From: Hyperoplus lanceolatus | Taxonomy: Eukaryota > Chordata > Actinopteri > Uranoscopiformes > Ammodytidae | Reading direction: 5' to 3' | NCBI GenBank assembly: GCA_026929865.2 | Contig: CM049406.2 | Location: forward strand, 29,179,001 to 29,243,000 | Length of the DNA stretch: 64,000 bases | In this document: positions 12,465 through 23,851 of the stretch, in pieces | Layout: each line of letters opens with the position of its first letter | Position numbering within the stretch: the stretch's first letter is position 1 | Translations under genes and position numbers: made by a program | The notes under the pieces: generated by a model | Seen by the model: the letters and a program-made list of their open reading frames with translations, nothing else | The model's database searches: none | Told to the model about the DNA's origin: nothing

Positions 12465-13343
12465 AGGTGTGTCACTGAGTGCGCATGGGTTCCTGAGTTA
12501 CCATTTAGGTTTGGGGGTATGAGCTGCAGTGAGATGTCTAGGTAGAGCAATGTTCAGATACATTACACTAATGATATTAACCCAATCACAGATCAGGATT
12601 AATTCATGGACATGAAGGCATAACAGATACTGTTGCACGGGATCAGCATTCAGATACCTACCATTAGCATCGGCTTCTTGTCAAAATATCACCAATTGCA
12701 GTCCTACCACTTCATACAAAGTTCATAGACAGTAACTGCCTGTGAGTTTTTGGTGATTAACAATAAGTTAAGATATGCTAACTGTTTGTTGTTAGCAGTT
12801 TCAGCAGATAGACACATCCCGATGCGAAGTCAGTTAGCTTGTCAGCTATTTCGGAATCGGAATGTCAAGAGTGAGGTTCCAGTGAGTTTTATCAGTAGCT
12901 GTGTCGGAAACAAATCAGCTAAATACAAGCCTCGTTGGCCTTTTAGACTGTTTTTATTCTCGCAAAACTATACAAACTAAAAGTGAGTTGCATTTCCCGA
13001 CGATGTGTGAAAGCTACGTGCTATCGCTAGCACAGTGCTAAGAATCCACAGGCGATATAACACTGAACAAACACAGGACATTCAAGGAAGTCGATACAAC
13101 CAAATAAAACCAAACGTAACCATAAAATGTAGATATTCCCTAGCTAGTCGACATATTTAAGGTATGCGTGGTAAATTGAGAGTTTGTGTCTGCATCAGGT
13201 CAATTACCAAGGATTGGATGTAAGAATAAACTGTATTGCTAACGTTAACTAAGTTAACTTAACGCTACAAAACGGCGTGCGTTTACACTGTTATTAGTGA
13301 CAGCTGACTGGCGTAAAAGTAGGCATGTCAAAGATGCGCTTAC
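11895..13343 (-). other. klhl20: klhl20 intron 1: no gene seen
   Basis: The intron is AT-rich with a large simple repeat at 12362-12458. I see no other exon, RNA gene or clearly bounded element. Confidence 0.6.
12362..12458. repeat. Compound (GT)n / 36-bp poly(G) / (GT)n simple repeat
   Basis: A GT run is followed by G from 12384 to 12419 and by a second GT run. Open frames read through it encode only Cys-Val, Gly or His-Thr runs and are artefacts. Confidence 0.95.
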
Positions 13344-13460
13344 CTTATATTTCCATCCCAAAGACACAGCGAAGTCGCCCGGGATGCAAATGTTTACAAT
13401 TTAATGCCGACGGACTGGTGCTTTTCGTCCTCGGTTATTAGGTTATTATGCGCATGCCAA
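13344..13460 (-). promoter_or_regulatory. klhl20: klhl20 non-coding first exon and core promoter region
   Basis: A consensus donor (ATATAAG/GTAAGCG) on the minus strand lies at 13344, about 1.45 kb upstream of the start-codon exon. The sequence before it is richer in CpG than its surroundings and contains a perfect octamer (ATGCAAAT, 13384-13391). The transcription start itself is not defined and the right boundary is approximate. Assignment to klhl20 is inferred from position and strand. Confidence 0.5.
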
Positions 13461-14204
13461 ATGCCAAGCACAATTTCCGGACAGCACACTTTCAAAATAA
13501 GAGATTACGTCATTGCATGTTATAGTCAGGGGGCCAAAGTCTCAAAAGCTCTTTAAAATGGGTTGGACCTGACATGGTCTGTTATACTTTTTATTTATGT
13601 TTTTCTGTTAACTTTGATCCTAAGAAACAATAATTGGAGGGTCTGCTCTGCCGGAAATATCGAGAAAAAAAAATTGTGGCTATTTTAGTGTATGCATCCG
13701 TCATTTTTTGATAGAAATATTGGGAAAATCAAAATTTTCCTCAAATCCTTAGTGGGTTAGGTAAGCTGTCAATAAATGCATTCCAGGTGTAAAGAACACG
13801 TGGTGACAAATTATTATGAAAAAATTACTTTTTAAACACATTCCTACATGATTTTGGCTCAATTTAATGCAAAAAAATTAGGCGTTTTCTCACTTTTTTC
13901 CAATATTTTCATCTTTACTTCATTGGCAATAAACTATTCCCTCAAGTTATGACATCAGTCAATATGCCATTCCCCTTCCCTAATCAGTATACTCATTCCA
14001 CAAAAAGAAATTATAAAAATCCAACCAAAATCAATGGATCTGTGATGATTTCACTACGAGTTGGCGATCAACAGGCTCAGAACCTCAATAGAATTTTTAG
14101 TCCAGCAGATAGGTGCAATATATGAAGGAATTGTGCTTTTTTTTATACAAACATGAGATTTGCCACAATGTTAGACCATGCCCTAATTAAGTTTTTTGGC
14201 TATA

Positions 14205-14610
14205 TTTTAAAAAATGGCCACCATGGCAACCATAGGAAAAATTGGCGATTAACATTGGCTGTTATAGTATAGGTAGCTTGGGTTCTAGAGCACCTAGGAT
14301 CTTGATTATGGTGTCTAATCCTACATTTTCAAGGATGAAAAAGGCAGTGGTTCTATTTAAAACATGCTAGAAAGTACCCAACTTCATATAGCTGGCATTC
14401 AGGGAACAAAATTATGGTAAAACCTTCAAATATTAGCGGTGTTATGCGTATTTTCATGAATTACATAATTAGTTCATGAGTTGTGTGCTGACCTTATATG
14501 CTTACAAGTAAATATCTATTTCAAAGCCTGACCAATACATCGATTTAGCCTGTTTGAGTGGTGAAATTGCTATTTTATCCGTGAAACCCACTCTGAGTAA
14601 GTCAACATTG
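14205..14610 (-). repeat. Dispersed repeat W, first copy
   Basis: Its reverse complement matches 23331-23680 almost throughout, including the path from the gttgacttactcagagtggg end through acctatactataac. Here the sequence continues without interruption from ctgttatag into ttaacattggc, which makes it the empty-site reference for the X insertion at 23681. No coding capacity. Confidence 0.7.
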
Positions 14611-15118
14611 CTCTAGGTTCCGAAGGAGCTAAGTGATATAAACAGTTACCACAAGGAAAGTACCAGGAAAAGTGAGTTGCAAGCAGTAACTTTTACTCAC
14701 ATAAAGTTGTAGTTAACACCCAAAACACATATGCATATGCATCATTGGAAAATAAAAACATTGGGCATTTAAAATAAATGAGTGTTGTCAATAGTCCTTT
14801 TAGTCTGTTCTGTATTCACTTCCGGATGATCAATCCACTGTCAGTGGTTCTCTGTTAAATTGTCTGTAACTGGTCCTGTTACAGTTCTTGGAAAGGATGT
14901 GTGTAGCAGTCCAGTGAATGTGTATATGGCTCATTCCAGAATTGCAGGTACATTTCAGGTATTGAAAAAATGCGGGAAACACTTGTGATTTTTTCCAATT
15001 CAACTTAATTATTCTGATAGAACACAATCTTAATGTTGTATATTTATTGTCTTCTGACCTCAAACTTTTATGATTTAAAATATTTATTCTCAAAAACATC
15101 ATACTAACAGCAAAGTCG
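14611..15118. other. No gene recognised
   Basis: AT-rich sequence between repeat W and the first GTCAACTCTGTT motif. The only open frame of any length (14830-15138, minus) has no recognisable motif. Confidence 0.5.
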
Positions 15119-15483
15119 GTCAACTCTGTTAGAGACAAATTGGGTCAATTATATAGAGTAAAATAACAATCTATAATTTAAAACCTTGCCCTTCCTAAGA
15201 TAACTTGTCTCTATATCCATAAATTAAACTTTTAGACTGATAAGAAAGAGACTTTAAAAAAAAAAGTGATATGATGTCAAGATCGTGTCCTTTTTCATTA
15301 AATGTAGCTTTAAAAATGTATTAAATAAATTGTAATTTATTGTGGTAAATATGTAAGTTATTTCATACTGTCCAATCAATTTGATTACAATAAAATGTAT
15401 TTAATCATCAATTTTAAATAAAAACATAACTCAAACAGAGTTGACATTGATGGTAACAGAGATGACGTTCATAACAGAGTTGA
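15119..15483. repeat. 3'-side cluster of GTCAACTCTGTT motifs
   Basis: Motif copies lie at 15119-15130 (plus) and about 15434-15445, 15455-15466 and 15472-15483 (as AACAGAGTTGAC; the middle one reads AACAGAGATGAC). A matching cluster lies on the other side of the gene at 16157-18738. The pattern suggests subterminal transposase-binding repeats (inference). Confidence 0.6.
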
Positions 15484-16156
15484 CCACCCATAGTTACAAG
15501 ACAAAAACAATTACACATTCACCTTAACTTCCAGCTTTATTTGAACATTTAAACAACATTTTATATACAGATTTTTTTTTAATTATCCTAAATAATAAAT
15601 CAGGGATAGAAATATTTCATGAATCTGTAACTGAAATAATGGTGTGCGTCTCGTACCATTCTGACAGTCAAGAACTAAGCCCAAAACCAGTGGCAAACAC
15701 AACAACAAGTCAACACAGGGTTTTTACTGGCTCAGAATGGGCCTTTGGGGGGTGAGAACACTGAACAACTTTTTTGGGGTCGCAACAGTAAAGGCGAAGA
15801 ATTTGTGAATTTTAAGAACGGTGTGGGGTTGAGAAAGGGGAGTTTCAATGATCGTTTTATTACGATTATTTTGTTTTAATTTGATCGAGGGAAGCAGTAA
15901 CATAAATTGAAATGCAATCAATCGCCCAGCCCTACAAGAAGGATGACTTGTATTAGGCTAAACTAGAAACACATTCGGAGAGGTTTTAAATAGCTAAATA
16001 TATTCTCAATTTTGATCGTTTTGGAGCTTGGGGAGGCATAAAACCACTTTGGGGGGTGTCAAATTTCTGTATGCAGGAAAAACCCTGAACACTAGCACTA
16101 AGCCCATCATCCAAGACCTTCAGGAAACGTGGCAGCCATGTTTAACTTTTTTTTAG

Positions 16157-18738
16157 CTAGTCAGCAGCAATTTCGGCCCATATTTCTCGGTCTATCTCCA
16201 CATGACGTCCCGTCACAGCCGTTAGCTGTGGAATTAATCTGAGAACATCATCGAAGAGATACCACAAGGTATCGTCGCGGTTTGGCCAAAAGAAACGATT
16301 CCTCCCAACATTGTGCATGCATTTGACCATTGCATGGGTCTCGTTGACCTCGACAATGGTCCCAGGATAAATGTCATTATCATACTTAATGACACACCAC
16401 TGCCCAATGACATGTCTGCCATCCCACATGATGTCATTTGTTGCCTGCACACGCTGCTCTTCATTGGGGACACCAAGGCTGGGCTGGACATCAAATTCAA
16501 ACCTTTGTGTATTGTGACATGTACACTCGAGTATCTGCCTGGTTGAACAAAGACAGCTGATATCTCTGTAGATGACCTTTCCTGGTGTCAGAGTGATGAT
16601 CTGATGAAGGCGCATTGTCGAAGGAACTGGGAGAACTTTTGGCATCTTCTTAATAGCTTTTTCCACAGCCTCCTCATCAACAAAGAACAGCTTTATTGAG
16701 GACTGGGAAGTCAGAAGAGACTCATATAGCTTCCTGGCATCTGGAATGTCTTCCCCTGCACAGACTAACCTGTCGGCTGTTCTTTTCAAAACCCCACCCA
16801 CCCCATCTGGAGCTCCCTTCCCGTGACTTGCTTCGAAGAAGTTCCATACTCCCTTCTTGAAGCCCTTCTTGTGTAACTCCGTGCTCAACAAGTAAAAGTT
16901 GCCCTTTTGACGGTATTGTGTGCATGGCCCATCACTAAAAAAATGAACAACAGTCACTGATGGGTGATGGCTTTTGACGTGATCCAGAACAGGGGCCAGG
17001 TGTGTCCATATAGCAGGTGGACCTTTCTCCTTTGACGCTGAGATGGATGTAAAGCACACGTTTTTCCACTTCACCCACATGAAGGATCCCAGTGTGAAGC
17101 GTAGCCTGCTTCTGAGATGAGGCGAAGTGAACTGCCTGAATCTCTGCTGACAATTTGCATGCATAATTCTCGGAGAAATCGATGTGGATCAAACACCCAT
17201 GAGATTTCATGTTTTTCTTGAGCTCACGGTAGTGAATGTACTGTGTTTTGATATTGAATTGATGTCTCATGAAAACTCTCAGCTGGTTTTGAAACATCTC
17301 ATTAAGGTCTCCTAGACAACATTCCATCTCCTTTTTCACAGTAATTCGGACTGGTTGTGATTCTTTTTCACTGTCCTTGTTTTTCTTCCTCCTTTCTCCC
17401 AGTTCAGTTGTCCACTGAGTGAACCTCACCAGTGTTTCAGCATCATAGTCACAGCTGAACTGATAGACATTGCTTCTGCATTTGTCACATGCTCCATACA
17501 TGCATTCTTTGCTTGCAGCGTCATAACTTAATGAGTTGGAGATTATTTCCAAGTCAGTTGTGCCAAGGGGATGAAGCTTCTGCACAATGAAGGATAAGTT
17601 CTCGTGAATTTTACACAGACATGTTTCTCTGTCAGATATGGATGGGTGGACAACCCAGAAAGGACGCATGAAACAGAAAAGTGCATATGACAGCTGAATT
17701 GATGGATTCTCAAGAAGGAATTTGTGATGTAGGTTCTTTATGGTATCATTTAGAAACCTTTTCTGCATTTTTGCTTTTCCTCTTGTGATGGTTTGATTTT
17801 TTCCTGCAGTCAAGCGGCTGACATCATCTCTCAAAAAGAATTCTTTTACATCCTTTTGGAGCTTGCTTTGTGTGGATCTATATTTTCTTCTTTGAAAAGG
17901 CAGGTCCCTTTGGTTTTTCTTTCCAAACCGCTTTCTTGAAAAACCAAGTGAGATCTGTGTGGTTTTCTGGAATTTGTAGTTTTTTATTATCTTTCCTGAA
18001 ACAATCCGTGATATCATTTGACGCACTCTCTCTTTTTTTGTGTCTTGATACTTCTTTCTTATATTTTCTATCAGCACGTTGTGATAAAGGAGAGTTCTTT
18101 GAATTTCTGCAGGGACTTTATGTTTTCCTATTTGTTTTCGTGTTTTTGATCGAGGGGAGTCCGACACAGGTGTCAGTCTTTGGATGCGTTTTTGGTATTT
18201 TCGGACAGCAGTTGTTTTCTTTTTCAGCAAAATCTTCAATTTTTCGATTTCTCTTTGTAATTTGGAGTTCTCCCGTTTTATTTTTCTTCGTCCAGACCGC
18301 TTTTGTCTGAAATGAAAAAAAACATTTATATTAAAACTGAATGTTTTTTTTTTAAATTATTTTTCCTGTCCTTTCAAAAAATTTATTTTCCTTTTCTCAT
18401 TCTTAATATGAGTTACTCAAAATATTATGGAATCATGGACATATGCACTGATCTAACCTGGATGTCTGTTGTTCAGGGGCTGGTTCAGGACTTTGTGGTG
18501 GTGTCAGCTCTACAAGTCTCAGCCTTCTTGCTCTGCACTTCTGCTGTGCCTCTCTCCAATACCTGCGCTTTGATCTTTTCTCCCTTTCACTCAACTCTGC
18601 AACCGTGCTTGCTTGCCCTGCAATTCTCCTTTTCTTCCATCTATTCCTGTCTTTGCTCAAATTTTGTGCCTTCCTTTCAGGGTTGGCATCTCGCCGGGCC
18701 CTGTACTGCCGCTGCCTTTCAGCTGCTGAAGGCCTCAT
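16157..18738 (-). pseudogene. Unclassified DDE-transposase-like gene, two exons, frameshifted
   Basis: Exon 1 is 18458-18738. It starts MRPSAAERQRQYRARRDANP and is very basic and helical, like a DNA-binding region. The donor is ATCCAG/GTTAGA. Exon 2 runs from 18306 (TTTCAG acceptor) to a stop at 16157. Together they would encode about 810 residues. Conserved-looking blocks are CMYGACDKCRSN, HIDFSENYACK, VVHFFSDGPCTQYRQKGNFY and FFEASHGKGAPDGVGG. The Asp residues in the second and third, with the HGKG block, look like an RNase-H-type active site (inference). A one-base frameshift near 17060 separates LHTGILHVGE from FTSISASKEKG. I recognise this as a protein repeated in teleost genomes but cannot name its superfamily. 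Confidence 0.65.
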
Positions 18739-18879
18739 CTCCCTAGAAGATAAATTACTCACTTCTTTATCCTGAAATTGTGTAACACAGATGTACTTGT
18801 TGCAGTAAAATAACCTAGAATCAATAATAATCAATAATGATAATCAATTCTATCAATTATTGCCAAATACTTACGTATC

Positions 18880-19309
18880 GTCAACTCTGTTGCGTATCGT
18901 CAACTCTGTTACAATCAAATTGACAGTTGACCGTAACAGAGTTGACAGTAATAGGGTTGACATTTTCCACCATTTTTTACTTTTACTCCAATATGCTAAG
19001 CTCACAACAGATATCAGCTAGCATTTCTTTAAATAGAATTTAATATATATTCATCATATATATATACTTTTTCAATTTACTGAGATGATCACTGAATATT
19101 AGCGTAACATATTTGACGAATAATTAATCTACTGTTGATGATTTTTCAACATATTACTAAATGATGAGAGAAGAAACATGAACATACCTCACTGTCTTCC
19201 AGAGGTTTCCCGCCAAAGGAAGTGACATCACTGTGCGCTGGTCAAATGCGTTTTATGTGAACACTTCGGAGATTTAATGCAGTTTTATAACAGAGGTAAC
19301 AGAGTTGAC
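18880..19309. repeat. 5'-side cluster of GTCAACTCTGTT motifs
   Basis: Copies lie at 18880-18891 and 18899-18910 (plus orientation) and 18935-18946, 18951-18962 (one mismatch) and 19298-19309 (reverse orientation), just upstream of the transposase-like gene. Together with 15119-15483 they bracket the gene, so the element probably spans about 15.1-19.3 kb. Confidence 0.6.
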
Positions 19310-20069
19310 GCGAACATACGGACAGACACAAAATATTAATTTTTTTAATTTAAATTTTAAAAAATACATATATTTAATATTTCATAGTATTAATTTTACT
19401 ACTTTAAATAGATCAAGCAAAAAAAAAAATAAAAAAAAAATGTAATTTTTACATTTTAAGTTGACCTTAATGTATGAATCAGTAGTGGGAGACAGTCAAT
19501 AATGGGTGTGATTGGAATAATTTTTTCGATATTTTATGTATAAATTATGCAAAACATATTAAATAACATCTTAATAAGTTAGAGTTTAATATAATTAATA
19601 TTATTATTAAAAACAGATTAAATAAATATTTTTTTGGAGGAACAAAAACAAAGGTTTTTTCTAGGAGACAAGAAATGTACCCACAATTCTAGAATGACTC
19701 ATATCCTGGCGACTGGTACGGCCCTACCACATGTGGAGTATTTCATGAGTCGGTTGCTCGCCCTGGAAGGATCACACTGGGAGGCTCGCCATCATGGACG
19801 TAAAATTGCGTATGGACGGTGTGGACGTGTCCATACCAATATGAGAACGAGATGACAACGACGAGAAAGGGTTGATGCGTTGCCTCTATATTATAGTCCC
19901 GCTTTATGTATTTTGTGATTGGCTTTGCCTCCTGTTGGTTGTCGTGGGTTGTGTTTCGGTTAGCGGCGATTGGTTGCTTAATTTGAGAGCGGTAAAACAG
20001 CTTCTGCTGTAATTTCGGGACGGAATCAATCAGCTCAGCTGCTGCGCTGTGAATGCGATTGAAGGAAGA
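19310..20069. other. No gene recognised; AT-rich then CpG-richer
   Basis: 19310-19640 is low-complexity A/T. 19680-20069 is more balanced and looks promoter-like ahead of the possible exon at 20070. No bounded repeat was identified. Confidence 0.4.
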
Positions 20070-20126
20070 ATGTCGGGGAACAAAAAGAAAGGAGAAGACA
20101 TTCGGAACTATTTTCACCAAACAACG
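20070..20126 (+). other. Possible orphan first coding exon
   Basis: An ATG at 20070 opens MSGNKKKGEDIRNYFHQTT and ends at ACAACG/GTAATTT, an acceptable donor. The lysine-rich start followed by DIRNYF resembles the N-termini of some hAT-type transposase and BED-finger proteins, which is weak evidence. No partner exon was found downstream. Confidence 0.25.
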
Positions 20127-20338
20127 GTAATTTAAGTTAGTAATCAAACATCTCATTGTAACACTGACAATGACATACTGTATGTAGGCCTAGTCTAATC
20201 AAGCGTCGTTGGAAAATAAGATCTGACAGGACATGTCTGTCTGGACCACCGGCCATGCAAAGCGAAGTCTTTGCTTTTTATTTGTCCTGCAGGTTATCCG
20301 ATGCTGACAGGCTACATTATAATAAAAGAGAATAAAAC

Positions 20339-21691
20339 TAGGGATGGGCATAATTAATCGATTGATCGATCATTGCTCGTTAAGAATATTGTCGATCACG
20401 TGAAATTGTTATCGATCACATAGCCGTTGTGTTGCGCAGTGTGAGTCCAGCAGCACAGCAATGAGTTTCACTATGTGGCAGCACCAAAGACTGTATGGGC
20501 AGCAATTAAACATCCTACCAGCAGGGGGAGATACTTAACTAGTAGTAGGAGACAACAGAACAGGCTCAGGCAGCAGCCTGCGAGCTGCCGTAGATGTCAA
20601 AACACAAACAGGAAGAAGTTAAAGAGAAGTTTGGCATCGGACCGGACAGCTTTAGAACCGAAAATAACTAAGGTTGCGTTCCGAATCGCATACTCTTTCT
20701 TTTTTCTATTCTACATACTACATCTGACGATAAAAAGAATCTAATTAGGATGCAGTAGGCATACTATTGGGACATACTTTTCTCTCTTAATTCATCATAA
20801 CATTGCGCCTTGATCTTGCCTCTTGCTTTCATATCCGTCACATCCCCGTTTGTTTTCATAACATGGACCTATAGGCTTCGTCGATGTTACGTCACTTCAC
20901 GTGCGCACTGGATTGTGGGTCAGAATCGCCCAAATAGGATGCACTTTTCAACACTAACAATCTTGACCGCATGAAGTAGACCATCCGGGTATTCTAACCA
21001 TCCTAAATCTGGCCACAAGAATCGGGACATCCTAAATCTTTTTTCTACATACTATATAGTAGATAGTATGCGATTCGGAACGCAGGGTATGTTCATTAAG
21101 CATTGTGAAACCTTGTATAAGTACAAGACTTAAACAAACCAAATTATTTACCACTTGTACATTGAAGCCTACATCCGACCCTGTGTGACGTTAGCACCGC
21201 TAGCATTAGCGGCTAACTTTAGCGTCTATGCTTTCCTACTTCGCCTTCATCAGGGAACTAATTTGCACATTTTAGATGATGATTAGATGAAGTAACGTTA
21301 GGTCTTTTATCACTCAGAGAAACGTGCCGTGCCCTTATGCAGTCTTTGGCAGCATCTTAAGAGGTGCATATGTGTTTAAACTTTAAAGGTATCGTAGCAT
21401 TGGCTCCTTGTTGGCTCATAGCCTCAGGCTTTAACCAGCGCCGCATTTTATTATTATTTTATTTTTTTCAAAGTTGCCTTGTCTTAATAGATTGTTCTTT
21501 GCCTAGAAGATCTTGGAATAAAGATGTAATTGAGTAAAAACCTCTTGTATACAGTCTATGGTAAAAACGCTGAATTTTGGATGTTCTGTTGGCATTTTTT
21601 AATATGTAAAAAAAGATAACGATTACTCGATAATTTCTCGTTAATTTTCCCGATGATCGATCAATTGAATTTCTTAAAATGCCCATCCCTA
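20339..21691. mobile_element. Non-autonomous hAT-like element with perfect 8-bp TSD
   Basis: The ends are TAGGGATGGGCATAATTAAT and AAAATGCCCATCCCTA, with GATCGATCA motifs near both. aataaaac flanks it at 20331-20338 and 21692-21699. The interior has no transposase but hosts a complete CCCTGCGTTCC-type MITE at 20672-21087. Confidence 0.9.
20672..21087. mobile_element. CCCTGCGTTCC-type MITE, best-preserved copy
   Basis: The inverted ends ttgcgttccgaatcgcatac and gtatgcgattcggaacgcag are nearly perfect. The interior shares gcgcactggattgtgggtca with the copy at 7477-7765. It is nested in the hAT-like element 20339-21691. Confidence 0.8.
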
Positions 21692-21866
21692 AATAAAACA
21701 CTGACGTTATCATGCCAGGGCAATAGGTGGCGGTAATGTGTCACGTCACGTCAAACGCCATAGAAGAAGAGTGGTCAAAACTAAAGAGGAAATGGCAAAA
21801 GAAAAACCAAAGCAGATGTACGTTGGCGCTGTGCAAATTGCGCACCATATATAATATGCCTATTGA

Positions 21867-22724
21867 TAGTGATGGGCAAATGAAGCTTTTATGAAGCATT
21901 GAACCAGTTGAGCCAATGTTTCGAAAATAGGTTCATTACTCGAAGCTTCAGTGACAGTGACCTCTGCTGGCGAAGTGCGAGGCTGCAGTGGATTCAAAGT
22001 ATCCCTGCTTTTAAAATTATTTGACGCACACACACCCCACAAACCCAAATACTCAATATCATGATCTATTCACGAATAAAGATTGATCAAAATACAGATG
22101 TCTAAATTGTTCTTAAAAGGATTGGCCTAGCCCATGTCCAAATAGGCTAACTGATTTAGGCTAGGATAATTGAAACAGCATTTCATAAAAACCTACAATA
22201 TAATGACCTCTGCCACCGACCGGGATTCGAACCCCGAACCTCCACACCTCAGTCTATGCGTTATCCCCTAGCCTAATCTAATTGACATTTCGAATAGTTT
22301 TATTACATACTGGACACTCCCGAAAACGGTTGTAGCGCCGATTGTGTGATAATTTTTTCCATTAAATAATTTGGCCGTGCCGCGGTGACAGGCTTGCTTT
22401 GGGCAAGGTTGGCTGGGTGTGCTTGAGTAGCCTAACTCTTAATTATGTGGGATGGGGAACACTCAAAGATTTGTATTGAGGTAGGCTGCCTTAGTTTTTC
22501 AACGGCTTATGGATTGAGCCGGTTTCTTTTATAGCTCAAAGCTTCTCCACCGAGCCGCGGACCAGTCAAGTGATTCAGGCAACGAAGCAGTTGCTGCTTC
22601 GGACGTCATATGTCACGTAATTTTTTTTCGTACTGAAGCAAGCTTCGAAGCAGTGCTTCTTGGGAATTGTAGGTCAGGGTTTGAAGCACGTATCGAAGCT
22701 TCAGTGTCAGACTGCCATCACTAC
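21867..22724. mobile_element. Non-autonomous hAT-like element with perfect 8-bp TSD
   Basis: It begins TAGTGATGGGCAAATGAAGC and ends CAGACTGCCATCACTA, with gaagcttc motifs near both ends. cctattga flanks it at 21859-21866 and 22725-22732. It encodes no transposase and carries a tRNA-like segment at 22205-22266. Confidence 0.9.
22205..22266 (-). other. tRNA-like fragment inside hAT-like element
   Basis: On the minus strand the segment ends in a perfect T-arm-like sequence (cggggttcgaatcccggt, a B box). The upstream half is only loosely tRNA-like and there is no convincing acceptor pairing. More likely a SINE or tRNA relic than a functional tRNA. Confidence 0.4.
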
Positions 22725-22732
22725 CTATTGAT

Positions 22733-23330
22733 TCTGCTCTGCTATGTGCTGTAGTAAAGATAGGTCGCCATAGAAACAATTAAGCCCCTGTAGACCGCGA
22801 GCATCTTGTCTTTTTTACTCGCGCGAATCACCATTCTCTGCAGCCGTCACCGGCTCTGTGTTGTTCCTCTCTCACCGGCTCGCCGAGGCTCGGGCACGCT
22901 CGCGCTTCAGCTGCGCTCCAACTCCCCGGTTCACTCGTAAACTGAAATTCCGAGTCGGGGACAGCCCTACTGTGAAACATAAGCAGCCAAGGATGTATGA
23001 ATATAATAAGTTTTTTTGTGCAAAACGATTGATAGCCGCTCAACTCTTGACTAAACTGTACATAGATACATGATAAAACTGGTTTGGTCTGGAGCGATTT
23101 GTTGTATTGCTATATGACCGCACCAGGCACGAAAGCAGCTCTTCACCCAGAAAATTACATCAATTGACGGACTCCCCCAACACTAGCAGCACTGATTCAG
23201 CACACAAATTGGGCTACCTACCAAGCTAGTCAATGCTTGAAACAGATGATGGTTGCAGCCCCTGAACTCCCATCACCAGGTGAATGGGGGTGGAAGTGGA
23301 AAGCCACAGGTGGATAGGAAGTTCACTGGA
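22733..23330. other. No gene recognised
   Basis: 22790-22960 is CpG-rich and contains ctcgccgaggctcgggcacg. The short open frames on either strand lack recognisable motifs. No repeat boundary was found. Confidence 0.4.
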
Positions 23331-23680
23331 CAACGTTGACTTACTCAGAGTGGGTTACACGGATAGAATAGCAATTTCACCACTCAAACAGGCTAAACCG
23401 ATGTATTGGTCAGGCTTTGAAATAGATATTTACTTGTAAGCATATAAGGTCAGCACACAACTCACAAACTAATTATGTAATTCATGAAAATACGCATAAA
23501 GCCGCTAATATTTGAAGGTTTTACCATAATTTTGTTCCCTGAATGCCAGATATATGAAGTTGGGTACTTTCTAGCATGTTTTAAATAGCACCACTGCCTT
23601 TTTCATCCTTGAAAATGTAGGATTAGACACCATAATCAAGATCCCAGGTGCTCTAGAACCCAAGCTACCTATACTATAAC
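23331..23680 (+). repeat. Dispersed repeat W, second copy, cut by element X1
   Basis: It is the inverted counterpart of 14205-14610. It stops at actataac (23673-23680), which recurs at 27390-27397 on the far side of the X1 insertion. A W-like sequence then resumes after 27398. Confidence 0.7.
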
Positions 23681-23851
23681 CATAGACATAATAAAGGATA
23701 GACGCCGCGTTGGCCGCTACTGCCTATTGGCGCTGACGAGCCGTGGGGCCGCCAAAGATCATACATGTAGCTAAGATACAGGGCACACGTTTCGACGTGT
23801 TTTAATATTCATAGTGGGCTTAACAGTCATAGAAGATTCTGATATGATATA

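Noticed and set aside
12347..12550. Open frames of Pro/His-Thr and Gly/Cys-Val
   Set aside because: Produced by the GT and poly(G) simple repeats in klhl20 intron 1.
14830..15138. 102-codon minus-strand open frame
   Set aside because: No recognisable motif, AT-rich, and not linked by splice sites to the neighbouring transposase-like gene.
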